Source: CAZCDS01 sp964497585 (GTDB lineage: Bacteria; Desulfobacterota; Desulfomonilia; Desulfomonilales; Desulfomonilaceae). From it: a stretch of 64,000 nucleotides of DNA. Positions 17,780-27,048 of the stretch are shown piece by piece. The notes under the pieces were generated by a model, which made no database searches, was not told where the DNA came from, and saw only the letters and a list, made by a program, of their open reading frames with translations. The translations under genes and the position numbers were made by a program. The DNA lies in assembly GCA_964497585.1 (NCBI GenBank), contig CAZCDS010000034.1:3868-67867 (forward strand), in the 5' to 3' direction. Every line of letters begins with the position of its first letter. Position 1 is the stretch's first letter.

Positions 17780-18265
17780 GCCTACCGGCAGTCTTCACCT
17801 CTTCTCCGTGACCAACCCTCCCGGAAGCCTCAGCTGGGAGCTTTCAGCCACCAATCTCATACGTCGGGGAGTACCATGAGAACCGTAGCACGCACCGACA
17901 GATACGTTTATGAGGCTGATTTGGAGAAGAACCGCGGGTACATAACCCTCCACGGGACCTGGACGAATGTGGGAGAGGTCCCGGAAGTGCTGGAGGACCT
18001 TGAGAAACTGAGTAGCACCCTGCGGCCGGGTTTTACCGTCCTATGTGATTTTTTTGATGTCAAGGCCACGGCATTGCCGGACATTTTCCAAAAGGGATCG
18101 CAGTTTCTTGTGACAGCGGGCATGAAGAAATTTGCCGCACTCCATGAGCGGCAGACATTCATGCAGGCACAGATGTCTCACGCGTCAAAAGGCCAAGGTT
18201 TTCCCGGACGAGTCTTTTACAACCGTGCAGAAGCGGAAGCCTGGCTTGACGAAGAGGGCTCGTAA
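17780..18265 (+). repeat. Tandem duplication, unit 2 (leader plus gene)
   Basis: Second copy of the unit at 17153. The leader keeps the segments GACCAACCCTCCCGGAAGCC and CAGCCACCAATC. CTCCC and GGGAG in this copy could pair, and a four-pair version remains in unit 1, hinting at a conserved structure. Confidence 0.75.
17876..18265 (+). CDS. STAS/SpoIIAA-like protein, copy 2
   Basis: 129 residues, same length and fold as the preceding gene. It differs mainly in the N-terminal seven residues and around the third strand (CDFFDVKATA versus CDFTRVPATA). Conserved are DLEKNRGYITL, STLRPGFTVLCDF, GMKKFAALHER, FPGRVFY and EAEAWLDEEG. The preserved reading frame in both copies after clear divergence suggests both are expressed and selected. 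ATG at 17876 with GGGGAG upstream. It is convergent with the RND pump gene. Confidence 0.7.
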   Translation: MRTVARTDRYVYEADLEKNRGYITLHGTWTNVGEVPEVLEDLEKLSSTLRPGFTVLCDFFDVKATALPDIFQKGSQFLVTAGMKKFAALHERQTFMQAQMSHASKGQGFPGRVFYNRAEAEAWLDEEGS

Positions 18266-18364
18266 GAGTGGGTCCAGCCTATCGCCAGTTAAAGATCTCA
18301 CCACCAGGACAGAAAGACCAGTGAGCCAATCAGCGGCCGGGACGGCTGACGCCAATGTGCTTCC

Positions 18365-18389
18365 GGATGAATGAAATTCCGTTTCATCC
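18365..18389. terminator. Hairpin between convergent genes
   Basis: GGATGAA (18365-18371) can pair with TTCATCC (18383-18389), or a tighter ATGAAA/TTTCAT stem can form. It lies between the STAS-like gene and the RND pump gene, which face each other. There is no long T-run, so termination is only a possibility. Confidence 0.3.
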
Positions 18390-18445
18390 TTCCAGCCGAC
18401 CGGGACATGAAATCCCGAGCATTCACTCTGCCAAGCAAATTCTTC

Positions 18446-21400
18446 TTACTCTCCGGACGGTCCGGTCGTCTCCGTTCGCTTCGATCTTCGCCACCACACG
18501 CGTGGCCCCTGCATCAGCACGTAGAGTGACGGTGTGAAGATCACTCCGAGACAGGTCACTCCAAGCATTCCCCCGAAGACCGCAGTGCCGAGCGCTTGCC
18601 GGCTCACCGCTCCCGCGCCGCTCGCCACAACCAGAGGGGTCACGCCGATGATGAACGCGAAGGAGGTCATCAGGATCGGCCGAAACCGCAGGCGAGCCGC
18701 CTCCACCGCGGCTTCCAGCACGCCTTTACCCTTTTCTCGGAGTTCTCTGGCGAATTCTACGATGAGAATCCCGTTCTTTGCTGACAGCCCCACGAGCAGC
18801 ACCAATCCGACCTGGGTGTACAAATTATTTTCCATCTGTCTGGCGACAAGTGCGAGGATCGCGCCAAGGACCGCCAACGGCACAATGAATATGACAGCCA
18901 GAGGATCGGTCCAGCTCTCGTACTGGGCGGCCAGTATCAGGATCACGATCACAAAGGCGAGTGCAAAGATGAGGATCGCCTGGCTGCCCGACTTCTTCTC
19001 CTGGTACGCGGTGCCCGTCCACGCGTAGGCCATGGATTGCGGGAGCTTCGCGTCCGCCATCTGTTCCATAATGCTGATTGCTTGCCCGGAGCTGACTCCC
19101 GGAGCGGGCGCCCCACTGACTCGTGCAGAAGGATACATATTGTATCGGTCAATTCTCGGCGGCCCGAGGGAATCCTCTGCTTTGACCATAGTGCCGAGCG
19201 GTACCATGTTCCCGTCTTTGTTGCGTACCTGCAGACCGGCTATATCGCTGGCCCGGGTGCGGAATACGCTGTCAGCCTGGACTTTTACCTGCCAGGTGCG
19301 TCCGAACTTGTTGAAGTCGTTCACATAGGTGGAGCCGAGAAAGGCTTGCATGGTGTCAAAGACCGATTGCAGCGGAACTCCGAGCTTGAAGGCCTTGGTC
19401 CGGTCCACATCCGCGAAAATTACCGGGACGCCCGCGCGAAAGGTTGAAAACACTCCGGACAGGTTGGCCTGAGAACTGCCGTCGTGGGCCAATTCGGTCG
19501 CTGCCCGTGCCAGCGCGAACAGACCCGCGCCTCCCCGGTCCTGGACCTGCAACTCGAATCCTCCGCCCGTGCCGAGTCCCGGAATCGGCGGCTGAGAGAA
19601 CGCCACGACGATCGCATCCTGGATCTTGGTGAACTTCCTTGAAAGTTCACGCATGATCACATCCTTGCTCCGTCCCTTGGGGAGCCGCTCGTCCCAGGGC
19701 ACCAGTGAAGCGAATCCCGCGCCCAAATTCGACCCGTTGCCGTCAAAGATGGAATAACCGCCGAGGACCGCATAGTCTCCGACGCCATCCGTATTGCTGA
19801 GAATCTTACCCACCTGCTGTGCGACGGCCTGGGTCCGCTCCAGCGATGCCGCGTCGGGGAGCTGCATGTTCAACAGGATCAATCCGTCGTCCTCTATGGG
19901 CACGAATCCCGTGGGAACACTCACCAGCCCCAGGTATGTAACGCCGATCACGCCCCCCAGCAGCACCACCATTACTCCGACCCGTCGCACGCACAGGGAA
20001 ACCAGACTGGTGTACCGCTGCGTCACTCTGTCAAAGACCCGGTTGAAGGCCCGGAAAAGGACGTTGCGTTCCCCTTCCCTGTGCCGGAGCAAGAGGGCGC
20101 TCAGAGCCGGACTCATCGTCAATGCATTTATCGAGCTAAACAGGGTGGATACCGCGATGGTCAGTGAAAATTGCCGGTAGAGCTGACCGGTGATCCCCCC
20201 CATGAACGCGGCGGGTACGAAGACCGCCATGAGCACCAGAGTGGTGCTCACAATCGGGCCGCTGATTTCTTGCATCGCGCGGATTGAGGCCTCTTTGGCA
20301 CTCAGACCGAATTCGCGCATATTTCGTTCGACATTCTCCACCACGACAATGGCGTCGTCTACCACTATCCCGATGGCAAGCACCAGTCCGAAGAGCGTCG
20401 TCATATTGATCGAAAATCCAAGGCCGGCCATTACCGCGAAGGTACCGATCAAAGAAACGGGTATGGTCACGGCCGGAATCAGCGTTGCTCGCCAGTCCTG
20501 CAGGAATATGAAGACGACGAGGAAGACGAGGAAGAATGCCTCGAACAGGGTTTTGACCACTTCGGCGATCGATGCCCTGACGAATTCCGACGTGTCGTAC
20601 ACGATCTTGTAAGCGAGTCCCTGGGGAAAATACCGCTTGAGGTTTTCCATGGTGGCCCGAACGCTGTCGGCAACCTCCAGAGCATTGGATCCCGGCATCT
20701 GGTACACGAGGATCGTCGCGGCGGGCGCAGCATTGAGTATGGAGAACGTGTCGTAAGTCTGGCCGCCGAGTTCAACACGGGCCACGTCCTTGACTCTGGT
20801 GAGCCGTCCTCCCTCCCCGGTTTTCACGATGATGTCGCCAAATTGCTTCACGTTGCGCAGACGGCCGAGGGTGTTAACCGTCAACTGGAACTCCTGCCCC
20901 TTGGGCGCGGGCGGTTGACCGATCTGGCCGGCTGCGACCTGCACGTTTTGCTGGCTCACCGCGTTGACGACGTCGTTGGTGGTAAGACTCCGGGACTCGA
21001 GCTTGTTGGGATCGAGCCATATCCGCATCCCGTAGTCCTTGGTCGGAAAGACCGTCACGTCGCCGACGCCATGAATCCGGGTCAGCTCATCCTTTATGCG
21101 GAGCGTCACGTAGTTGGTGAGATAGAGATCGTCGTATCGCCCATCCGGCGAGAAAACGCTGAGGACGGTTACGAGGTTGGTGGAGGACTTCTTGGTCGTC
21201 ACGCCTTGACGCTGGACTTCCGGTGGCAATTTGGCCACGGCTCGGGCCACACGATTCTGTACGAGCACGGATGCCATGTCCGGGTCCGTGCCAAGCTCGA
21301 ACGTGATCTTCAGCGTGTAGGATCCGTTGCTCGTGCTCGAGCTGCTCATGTAGATCATGTTCTCCACGCCGTTGACTTCCTGTTCGATCGGCGAGGCCAC

Positions 21401-21583
21401 CGTGTCAGCGACGACCTGCGGGTCGGCTCCAGGATACATGGCTGTTACTTGGACCATGGGAGGAGTGATGTCCGGATACTGCGCTACCGGAAGCGTGTAA
21501 ATGGAGACACCGCCGGCGATGACGATGAGGATGGAGATCACGCAAGCAAAAATCGGACGATCTATGAAAAAGCGACTGAACAT
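18446..21583 (-). CDS. RND multidrug efflux transporter, HAE1 (AcrB/MexB) type
   Basis: 1045 residues, normal for the hydrophobe/amphiphile efflux family. It starts MFSRFFIDRPIFACVISILIVIAGG (read in two halves), the standard first helix. Then come PVAQYPDITPPMVQVTAMYPGAD, the TM4 proton-relay segment GLVLAIGIVVDDAIVVVENVER with its Asp pair, and the C-terminal VGLSAKNGILIVEFAREL with the partner Lys. It forms the trimeric inner-membrane pump of a tripartite system. It is 13 bases downstream of the adaptor gene. No TolC-type outer membrane gene is present nearby, so the channel must be encoded elsewhere. Confidence 0.96.
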   Translation of the reverse strand: MFSRFFIDRPIFACVISILIVIAGGVSIYTLPVAQYPDITPPMVQVTAMYPGADPQVVADTVASPIEQEVNGVENMIYMSSSSTSNGSYTLKITFELGTDPDMASVLVQNRVARAVAKLPPEVQRQGVTTKKSSTNLVTVLSVFSPDGRYDDLYLTNYVTLRIKDELTRIHGVGDVTVFPTKDYGMRIWLDPNKLESRSLTTNDVVNAVSQQNVQVAAGQIGQPPAPKGQEFQLTVNTLGRLRNVKQFGDIIVKTGEGGRLTRVKDVARVELGGQTYDTFSILNAAPAATILVYQMPGSNALEVADSVRATMENLKRYFPQGLAYKIVYDTSEFVRASIAEVVKTLFEAFFLVFLVVFIFLQDWRATLIPAVTIPVSLIGTFAVMAGLGFSINMTTLFGLVLAIGIVVDDAIVVVENVERNMREFGLSAKEASIRAMQEISGPIVSTTLVLMAVFVPAAFMGGITGQLYRQFSLTIAVSTLFSSINALTMSPALSALLLRHREGERNVLFRAFNRVFDRVTQRYTSLVSLCVRRVGVMVVLLGGVIGVTYLGLVSVPTGFVPIEDDGLILLNMQLPDAASLERTQAVAQQVGKILSNTDGVGDYAVLGGYSIFDGNGSNLGAGFASLVPWDERLPKGRSKDVIMRELSRKFTKIQDAIVVAFSQPPIPGLGTGGGFELQVQDRGGAGLFALARAATELAHDGSSQANLSGVFSTFRAGVPVIFADVDRTKAFKLGVPLQSVFDTMQAFLGSTYVNDFNKFGRTWQVKVQADSVFRTRASDIAGLQVRNKDGNMVPLGTMVKAEDSLGPPRIDRYNMYPSARVSGAPAPGVSSGQAISIMEQMADAKLPQSMAYAWTGTAYQEKKSGSQAILIFALAFVIVILILAAQYESWTDPLAVIFIVPLAVLGAILALVARQMENNLYTQVGLVLLVGLSAKNGILIVEFARELREKGKGVLEAAVEAARLRFRPILMTSFAFIIGVTPLVVASGAGAVSRQALGTAVFGGMLGVTCLGVIFTPSLYVLMQGPRVWWRRSKRTETTGPSGE

Positions 21584-21596
21584 GCTCGTGTCTCCG

Positions 21597-22829
21597 CTAC
21601 TTCTTTGAGGAGGGTTTGTCCTGGGGCTTTGACTCGGATTTGCCCTTGGATGCCGACGCGGGCTGCTTCTTGGATTCCGGCGGCTTGGATGCTGCTACGG
21701 GACTGACTTTGCTCCCCGGTCGAGCCCGTTGCACGCCCTTGACGATCACACGATCCTTGGGCCTGAGTCCCTCATCAATGACCCGCATTTGGCCAAACAG
21801 AGCCCCCACTTTCACGCGGCGCTGTTCTACCAGGTTCTTGTCACCCACGACGAGGACGTACCTGCCTCCCTGGTCCGCAAGTACCGCGACATCCGGGATG
21901 AGCACGGCCTGGCGAATCTCCGTAGGTACTCTCACCCGCACGAACATGCCGGGGAGTATCAGACCGTCGGAATTCGGGAATATCGCCCGCACCTGCAGGG
22001 TTCCGGTGCCCGTGTCAACCCGGGTCTCGACAAAATCCATACGGCCTTCGTGCGGGAAGCCTTTCTCGTCGGCCAATTGGAGGAAGGCCGGCGTTCGATC
22101 CTTTTCCATTTGCTGTTCCGGGGGAACCTCGGATCCTTTGCCCGCAAACTTCCGCACCATACCGAGGAGAGCCTGTTCACTGACATTGAAGTACGCGTAA
22201 ATGGAGTCATCGTTCACGACCGTTGTCAGGAGCGTGGTCTCGCCGGCCCCCACCAGGTTGCCCACATCGACGAGGTTGCGACCCACCCTGCCGCTGATGG
22301 GACTCTTGACCTGGGTGTATGAAAGTTCCAGTTTGGCCTCTTCCAGATCGGCCTTGGCTTTCTCGACCTTGGCTTTGGCCAGGTCGCGTTTGGCCCTATG
22401 CTCGATGACCTTGATCTCGCTGACAGCAGCCTTTTTAAAGAGCTGTTCTGCCTTGTCCAATTCCACCTGCGCGAGGTTGAACTCGGCCTTCGCACCGTCA
22501 AGAGCCGCCTGTGCCTGAGCAACTCGTGCCTCAAAAGGCTTTGGGTCGATTACAAAAAGCAGATCCTCGGCCTTGACTTTGGCACGCGGCTTGAAATTTA
22601 CGCTTTGGAGGAATCCTTTGACCCTTGCTCGAATCTCCACGGATTCGATCGCCGCGGTGGTCCCTGTGGCCTCGAAATAGTTAGTCACTGTTTTCTTAAC
22701 GGGCCGACCGATCGTGACGTCCGGGGGAGGAGGCGGGGCATACTTGTTCGCTGACTGCCCGCATCCGAATAAAACGAGACAAGCGAGGACGATCGGAACG
22801 TAGAGTCCGAGTGATAGGTTAGTCTTCAT
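21597..22829 (-). CDS. RND efflux periplasmic adaptor (membrane fusion lipoprotein)
   Basis: 410 residues. A lipobox is present (VLACLVLFGCGQSAN), so it is probably a lipoprotein. The HlyD/AcrA-type architecture is clear: barrel-sandwich hybrid halves (IRARVKGFLQSVNFKPRAKV and YTQVKSPISGRVGRNLVDVG) around an alpha-hairpin rich in Lys/Ala/Glu, then beta-barrel and membrane-proximal domains (LILPGMFVRVRVPTEIRQAVLIPDVAV). The C-terminus is an unusual Lys/Ser/Pro-rich tail of about 40 residues. It is first in a two-gene operon with the pump. Confidence 0.95.
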   Translation of the reverse strand: MKTNLSLGLYVPIVLACLVLFGCGQSANKYAPPPPPDVTIGRPVKKTVTNYFEATGTTAAIESVEIRARVKGFLQSVNFKPRAKVKAEDLLFVIDPKPFEARVAQAQAALDGAKAEFNLAQVELDKAEQLFKKAAVSEIKVIEHRAKRDLAKAKVEKAKADLEEAKLELSYTQVKSPISGRVGRNLVDVGNLVGAGETTLLTTVVNDDSIYAYFNVSEQALLGMVRKFAGKGSEVPPEQQMEKDRTPAFLQLADEKGFPHEGRMDFVETRVDTGTGTLQVRAIFPNSDGLILPGMFVRVRVPTEIRQAVLIPDVAVLADQGGRYVLVVGDKNLVEQRRVKVGALFGQMRVIDEGLRPKDRVIVKGVQRARPGSKVSPVAASKPPESKKQPASASKGKSESKPQDKPSSKK

Positions 22830-23213
22830 GCGTCAACTCCCGAGAGAATCCGGAGGCCCCGTGAGACACTCGATCCTGACCTCTGTTCGTATGGGTTTGT
22901 ATTTATGCCAGATTTGAGGCCGGAAGGGCAACTGAAATGTGGAGTCTCCCTAAATCGTTGACCGAAAGAAGCTTGCCCTCCGAAGACCCCACCTCCGGGA
23001 CGCAAAGAGGATCAAGACCTTGGGCGGTCTGAACCATGAAGAATTTTTCTGCTTCGATCTGCTTTTCAGAATTGTTTCCCGGTACGGGCCACGACCTAGA
23101 AGGCTCTCCAGCAGGTTTCATGCAAGGGTGTTCTGATAATCACCATTCGGAATCCGGTCACCCCGAGCCGCCAGCCCGGCGAACCTCGGACGGAGCGGCT
23201 TGGCTCTGGGCTA
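22830..23213. other. Gap without a recognisable gene
   Basis: 384 bases between the adaptor gene start and the asnA stop. A 72-codon minus-strand frame at 22903-23121 has no ribosome-binding site or family resemblance. I see no RNA gene here. The part next to 22830 should hold the efflux operon promoter, but no clear hexamers stand out. Confidence 0.5.
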
Positions 23214-24344
23214 TCATTCCAGGACGTGGATGTTTCTTTTGCGGCACATCTCTTTGAGGATTTTGGGCCAAACGGTGACGCTTACTTCTCCGATGTGAGC
23301 CTTCTTCAGAAGAAGCATGAACGTTCGGGACTGTCCGATACCGCCACCTATGCTCAACGGGATCTCGTTGTTCAGGATTGCCTGATGATAGGGCAGTTTG
23401 AGCAAATCGAGCTGCCCGGCCATCTCCAACTGCTTTCGCAATGTCTCCGCGGTCACCCGGATTCCCATGGAAGTCAACTCGTGACGGCGCCTGGTTACCG
23501 GGTTCCATACGAGAATGTCTCCATTCAGACCGTGCATCGGCCTTCCGTCCACCGAACTCGTCTCCGAAATCCAGTCATCGTAGTCTGCGGCTCTCATTTC
23601 GTGTGGGTACCCGTCCCTGAGGGGCCAACCGATGCCGTAAATAAAGATCGCCGGGTATTCCTGTAAGATCACGGTCTCCCTCTGCTTTCTCGGCAGGTCG
23701 GGGTACCTGTCAAGAATGTCCTCGGCATGGATGAACGTGATTTCTTCCGGCAGGTTCGGGTACCTAGGAGTGTTCAGTTGAGAGAAGCGCTCCAGCACAT
23801 GGATTTCGGCGCCCTTGAGAACCTTCCAGATCCTTTCCACCACCTCTCTCAGGAATTGGAGGGTGCGCTGTTCATGGGTGATCGCCAACTCCCAGTCCCA
23901 CTGGTCCACATACGCGCTGTGATCGTGGTCGAGGAAGTAGTCCTTCCGCACCGCCCGCATATCTGTCAGAAGACCCTCGCCCACCTCCAGACCGAACGCT
24001 CGCAAAGCGACGCGTTTCCACTTGGTGGCGGCCTGCACGACCTGGGCGTCCATCGGGTTCTTATCGTCGTCGTTGGAGATGTGAAACTGAACGGGCGTCC
24101 GAGAACCGTCCCGGTCAAGCAAGTCATTCACGCCGCTCTCAACGTCCACGATCAGCGGAACCTGGACCCGGATCAGGTTCAGTTCCTTGCAGAGATGCTC
24201 CTCCACATAGTCTTTGACAGCAAACAGGGCGTCCTGCGTTTCCTTGGGGGACAACAAAGAGGCATAGTCCTGGGGCAGAATAGATTCGAGTTCCGCGTAG
24301 TCTCCAATGCCGGGGCCGGCCAAATCAGCTTGCTTTTCATTCAC
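23214..24344 (-). CDS. asnA: Aspartate--ammonia ligase (AsnA-type asparagine synthetase)
   Basis: Makes asparagine from aspartate, ammonia and ATP. It belongs to the class II aminoacyl-tRNA synthetase-like fold. Recognisable AsnA stretches are LNLIRVQVPLIVDVESGVNDLLD, ALRAFGLEVGEGLLTDMRAVRKD, HSAYVDQWDWELAI, FIYGIGWPLRDGYPHEMRAADYDDW, GLNGDILVWNPVTRRRHELTSMGIRV and PLSIGGGIGQSRTFMLLLKKAHIGEV (each read in shorter pieces). It is 376 residues, somewhat longer than the roughly 330 of E. coli AsnA, with most extra length at the N-terminus and in the middle. GTG start at 24344 with AGGAG 8 bases before it. It follows the Rieske-like gene. Confidence 0.95.
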   Translation of the reverse strand: MNEKQADLAGPGIGDYAELESILPQDYASLLSPKETQDALFAVKDYVEEHLCKELNLIRVQVPLIVDVESGVNDLLDRDGSRTPVQFHISNDDDKNPMDAQVVQAATKWKRVALRAFGLEVGEGLLTDMRAVRKDYFLDHDHSAYVDQWDWELAITHEQRTLQFLREVVERIWKVLKGAEIHVLERFSQLNTPRYPNLPEEITFIHAEDILDRYPDLPRKQRETVILQEYPAIFIYGIGWPLRDGYPHEMRAADYDDWISETSSVDGRPMHGLNGDILVWNPVTRRRHELTSMGIRVTAETLRKQLEMAGQLDLLKLPYHQAILNNEIPLSIGGGIGQSRTFMLLLKKAHIGEVSVTVWPKILKEMCRKRNIHVLE

Positions 24345-24422
24345 GTTCCGCTCTCCTGTCCTTTCCCTCTCGCGACTTCCTTGGGATCAGCTTCCGTACG
24401 CACGGTCCTTTTCCGGCGGGTT

Positions 24423-24827
24423 TCAAACGGTGATGACGAGATCGCCTGCTTGCACCTCTGGATGGTATACCGCGACCGGACCCTTGGCAGGACCGGTGAG
24501 CTTCTGGCCGTGATAGTCGAAGGTCGAGTGGCTGACGCTGCAGCATCGCAGTACCGGTTCGCCGGGAACGGGATCGAGTTTGCGCCCCATGTGCGTGCAC
24601 CGGTTGGCAAACGCGTGGAAGCCGCCCTCGTTGCCTCGGACGATCAAAACGGGCTGCTTCAGTCCCTTGCCCTGCAGGAAGACTGCGCCTCCGGGACTCT
24701 GAAGTTCAGCCACCTGGTCAATCTTCACCGTAGCCCTGTTTCCGTCGAACTCCCACAGATGATCACCCAAAGGGTTGGTTCGGCAGATGCCTGCAACGGC
24801 CTTGAAAAACTCGAGAATTGCGGACAT
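24423..24827 (-). CDS. Rieske-like [2Fe-2S] protein with atypical ligand spacing
   Basis: 134 residues, a small stand-alone Rieske domain. The first ligand pair is Cys77-Thr-His79 (NRCTHMGRKLDPVPGE). The second is not the usual C-x2-H-G: the chain reads LRCCSVSHSTFDYHG, so His100 is four residues after Cys96 and five after Cys95. The Gly-Lys/Asp-rich tail AKGPVAVYHPEVQAGDLVITV is standard for the fold. The protein may transfer electrons with an altered cluster, or may have lost the cluster. ATG at 24827 with CGGAGG upstream. It lies 78 bases before asnA in the same direction. Confidence 0.8.
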   Translation of the reverse strand: MSAILEFFKAVAGICRTNPLGDHLWEFDGNRATVKIDQVAELQSPGGAVFLQGKGLKQPVLIVRGNEGGFHAFANRCTHMGRKLDPVPGEPVLRCCSVSHSTFDYHGQKLTGPAKGPVAVYHPEVQAGDLVITV

Positions 24828-24842
24828 GGAGACCTCCGGGCA

Positions 24843-24871
24843 CCCGTGCAGACCACAGCTCGCTGCACGGG
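24843..24871 (-). promoter_or_regulatory. Perfect 9-bp hairpin in the Rieske gene leader
   Basis: CCCGTGCAG (24843-24851) pairs perfectly with CTGCACGGG (24863-24871), with an 11-base loop. On the minus strand it ends just before the CGGAGG ribosome-binding site of the Rieske-like gene, so it could protect the transcript end or control translation. No T-run follows. Confidence 0.4.
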
Positions 24872-25114
24872 AACAGCTCGTTTCCGTATCCCCCCAGGCT
24901 TATTTATGGACGTACGAGCCGCCTGAAAAAATGAGATGATCCTGATTCTACTCCACGAATCCGCTCGTCGTCAAACCCGATCGGGAGGCTTTGCCGCGAG
25001 GAACCGGCGCCGGCGCCTGGAAACGAAAAAAGCCGGGCTCACGGCGAAGAGGATATGAGGAGGGGCTTGAGTGCCGGCCGGCAATCTATACCCATTTCCC
25101 TAATACTATCCCCT

Positions 25115-27016
25115 TCACTTTAGACCCGCTTTGCGGAGAGTGTCAATAAGTCGCTTTCCAGCTGCCGGATCTTTGTAGGGGACGACCTTCTCAAGGTGTG
25201 TTAGCGAAAACTTGGGGTTGATGGTTAGAAACTTTGCGACGGTCTCGCGGGCCTTTTCCTTGTGGCCTGTCCGGCTATACGCGGCGGCGAGACCGAGCAA
25301 ACAGTTTGCGTATTCCGGCTGGAGCCGGAGCGCCTTCTTATACGTGACCACGGCCTTGTCATACTGTCTCGCCTGCATGTAACCGGCGCCCAAGAAATGG
25401 TAGTAGAAGGCCGGGGGCATGGGATTCAGGCGGATCGCCCGCTGCAGCGTCTCAATGGCTTCCGTGGGCCTTCCCGCACAGTTCAGAATGTAGCCCAGGA
25501 AGGCGAGGGCTTCTGCGCCATTGGGATTGAGTTCCACAGCCCGTTCCCCCTCGGCGACGGCCTTGTCGAACTCGTGGAGATAGACATAGACAAGACCAAT
25601 AATATAGTGTGCGGGATCGAGCGAGTCATCCAGCTCCACAGCCTTTCGGGCCAGTTCGTAGGCCTTGCGGCCGGATGTACGAGGATTCTTGCTCCAACCC
25701 ATGAACGCGTCCATGAGGTGGCCGTGGGCCAGGAGTGCTCGCGCGCCGGCAAACGTCGGGTCAAGGGCCAGGGCTTCTTCCAACAATTGCCGGGCCTTTG
25801 CAGTCCCGGCTTTTGTGACTTGACGAGAATAGACCTGCGCCTCCAGGAACTTTTGGTAGGCCTCCAGATTATCCGTGCCTTTCTTCGCCCATTGGCGGGC
25901 TTGCTCCCCCGCAATGAGCTTCACTCGCATGGCCTTCATGACCGCCAAAGTGACTTCATCTTGCAGGGCAAAGATGTCTTTAAGCTCCCTGTCGTACCGT
26001 TGCGACCCGACATGACCGCCAGTTTGAGCATCAATGAGCTGGACCGTGATCCGCACACGCTCTCTTTGCCTTCCAACGCTTCCTTCAAGTACATAACGTA
26101 CACCGAGCTTTCGGCCCACCTCCCGGACAGTGACGGGCTTGCCCTTGAAGCTGAACGAGGAGTTGCGTGCAATCACAAACAAATCCGGCATCTTGGAGAG
26201 GCCGGTGATGATGGCTTCCGCTACCCCGTCGCTGAAGTATTCCTGCTTGGGATCTCCGCTCATATTGTCAAAGGGCAGTACAGCAATGGACGGCTTGTCG
26301 GGTAAGGGCAAGGCAGGGGTCTCCGCCGATGAAACCGAGGTCGGCGCTGGAGAAGGCCGCAGGACGAAATGCCACAACGCTGCTGCAACCGCTATCACAG
26401 CAAGGATCGACAAAGCAGCCAGAGCTGTCGTGCGCCACGCTCTTGGATGAATCCTTTTCCCTGGGAGCGCTTCTCCTCCAGAAACATCCGGTCCCATGCG
26501 AACCCTGTACGCCCTCACTGGCTCCGATATGTTTTTGACCGTTTGCTCACCAAGGAAGTCATAGTCGAGAGCCAGCTTCTTCTTCACTTGGTCATGGGCA
26601 CTTCCTGAGATGCAGATGCCTCCGCCTTCGGCCAGCGCCTCCAGTCGGGCAGCGATATTGACTCCGTCCCCGTAGATCTTGTCACCTTCAGCGATTACGT
26701 CTCCCACGTTGATCCCGATGCGGAACTCCATCCGGCGGTGTTCAGGCACGTCGGCATTTCGTGCTCTGATTTGCTCCTGGAACTCCAGAGCAAACCCAAC
26801 TGCATCCACTACGCTGGCGAATTCCAAGAGAAAGCCATCTCCAGCAGTATCTACCACCCGGCCTCGGTGCACCTGAACCAATCGGGCCATTTCCTCCTTG
26901 TTGGCGGCCAAAGCCCGTACTGTCGCCTCTTCATCCTCACCCATGAGGCGGCTGTAGCCCTTGACATCCGCGTGCAGCACCGCAGTGAGCCTTCGTTTCG
27001 CCTTTTCCGTGGGCAT
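25115..27016 (-). CDS. Class III nucleotide cyclase with TM, FlgO-like and TPR domains
   Basis: About 633 residues. The N-terminal cyclase homology domain has the first metal Asp (LTAVLHADVKGYSRLM) and the second in VVDTAGDGFLLEF; GDGVNIAARLEALAEGG supplies the Asn/Arg pair. The residue in the purine-specifying Lys position is Asp, so the substrate, or even activity, is uncertain. A membrane helix follows near residues 205-225 (ALAALSILAVIAVAAALWHF). Next is a FlgO-like periplasmic domain (KPSIAVLPFDNMSGDPKQEY) and then TPR repeats to the end. I chose the ATG at 27016, with GGAGG 8 bases before it. It is the last gene of the cyclase array, only 32 bases after gene 1's stop. Confidence 0.85.
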   Translation of the reverse strand: MPTEKAKRRLTAVLHADVKGYSRLMGEDEEATVRALAANKEEMARLVQVHRGRVVDTAGDGFLLEFASVVDAVGFALEFQEQIRARNADVPEHRRMEFRIGINVGDVIAEGDKIYGDGVNIAARLEALAEGGGICISGSAHDQVKKKLALDYDFLGEQTVKNISEPVRAYRVRMGPDVSGGEALPGKRIHPRAWRTTALAALSILAVIAVAAALWHFVLRPSPAPTSVSSAETPALPLPDKPSIAVLPFDNMSGDPKQEYFSDGVAEAIITGLSKMPDLFVIARNSSFSFKGKPVTVREVGRKLGVRYVLEGSVGRQRERVRITVQLIDAQTGGHVGSQRYDRELKDIFALQDEVTLAVMKAMRVKLIAGEQARQWAKKGTDNLEAYQKFLEAQVYSRQVTKAGTAKARQLLEEALALDPTFAGARALLAHGHLMDAFMGWSKNPRTSGRKAYELARKAVELDDSLDPAHYIIGLVYVYLHEFDKAVAEGERAVELNPNGAEALAFLGYILNCAGRPTEAIETLQRAIRLNPMPPAFYYHFLGAGYMQARQYDKAVVTYKKALRLQPEYANCLLGLAAAYSRTGHKEKARETVAKFLTINPKFSLTHLEKVVPYKDPAAGKRLIDTLRKAGLK

Positions 27017-27048
27017 GGGGGTCACCTCCTAAGGCATAGGCGCGTTCC

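Noticed and set aside
22903..23121. A 72-codon minus-strand frame in the gap before the RND adaptor
   Set aside because: No ribosome-binding site, no conserved pattern.
23727..24926. A 399-codon plus-strand frame opposite asnA and the Rieske gene
   Set aside because: It spans two real minus-strand genes and their gap and shows no family motif.
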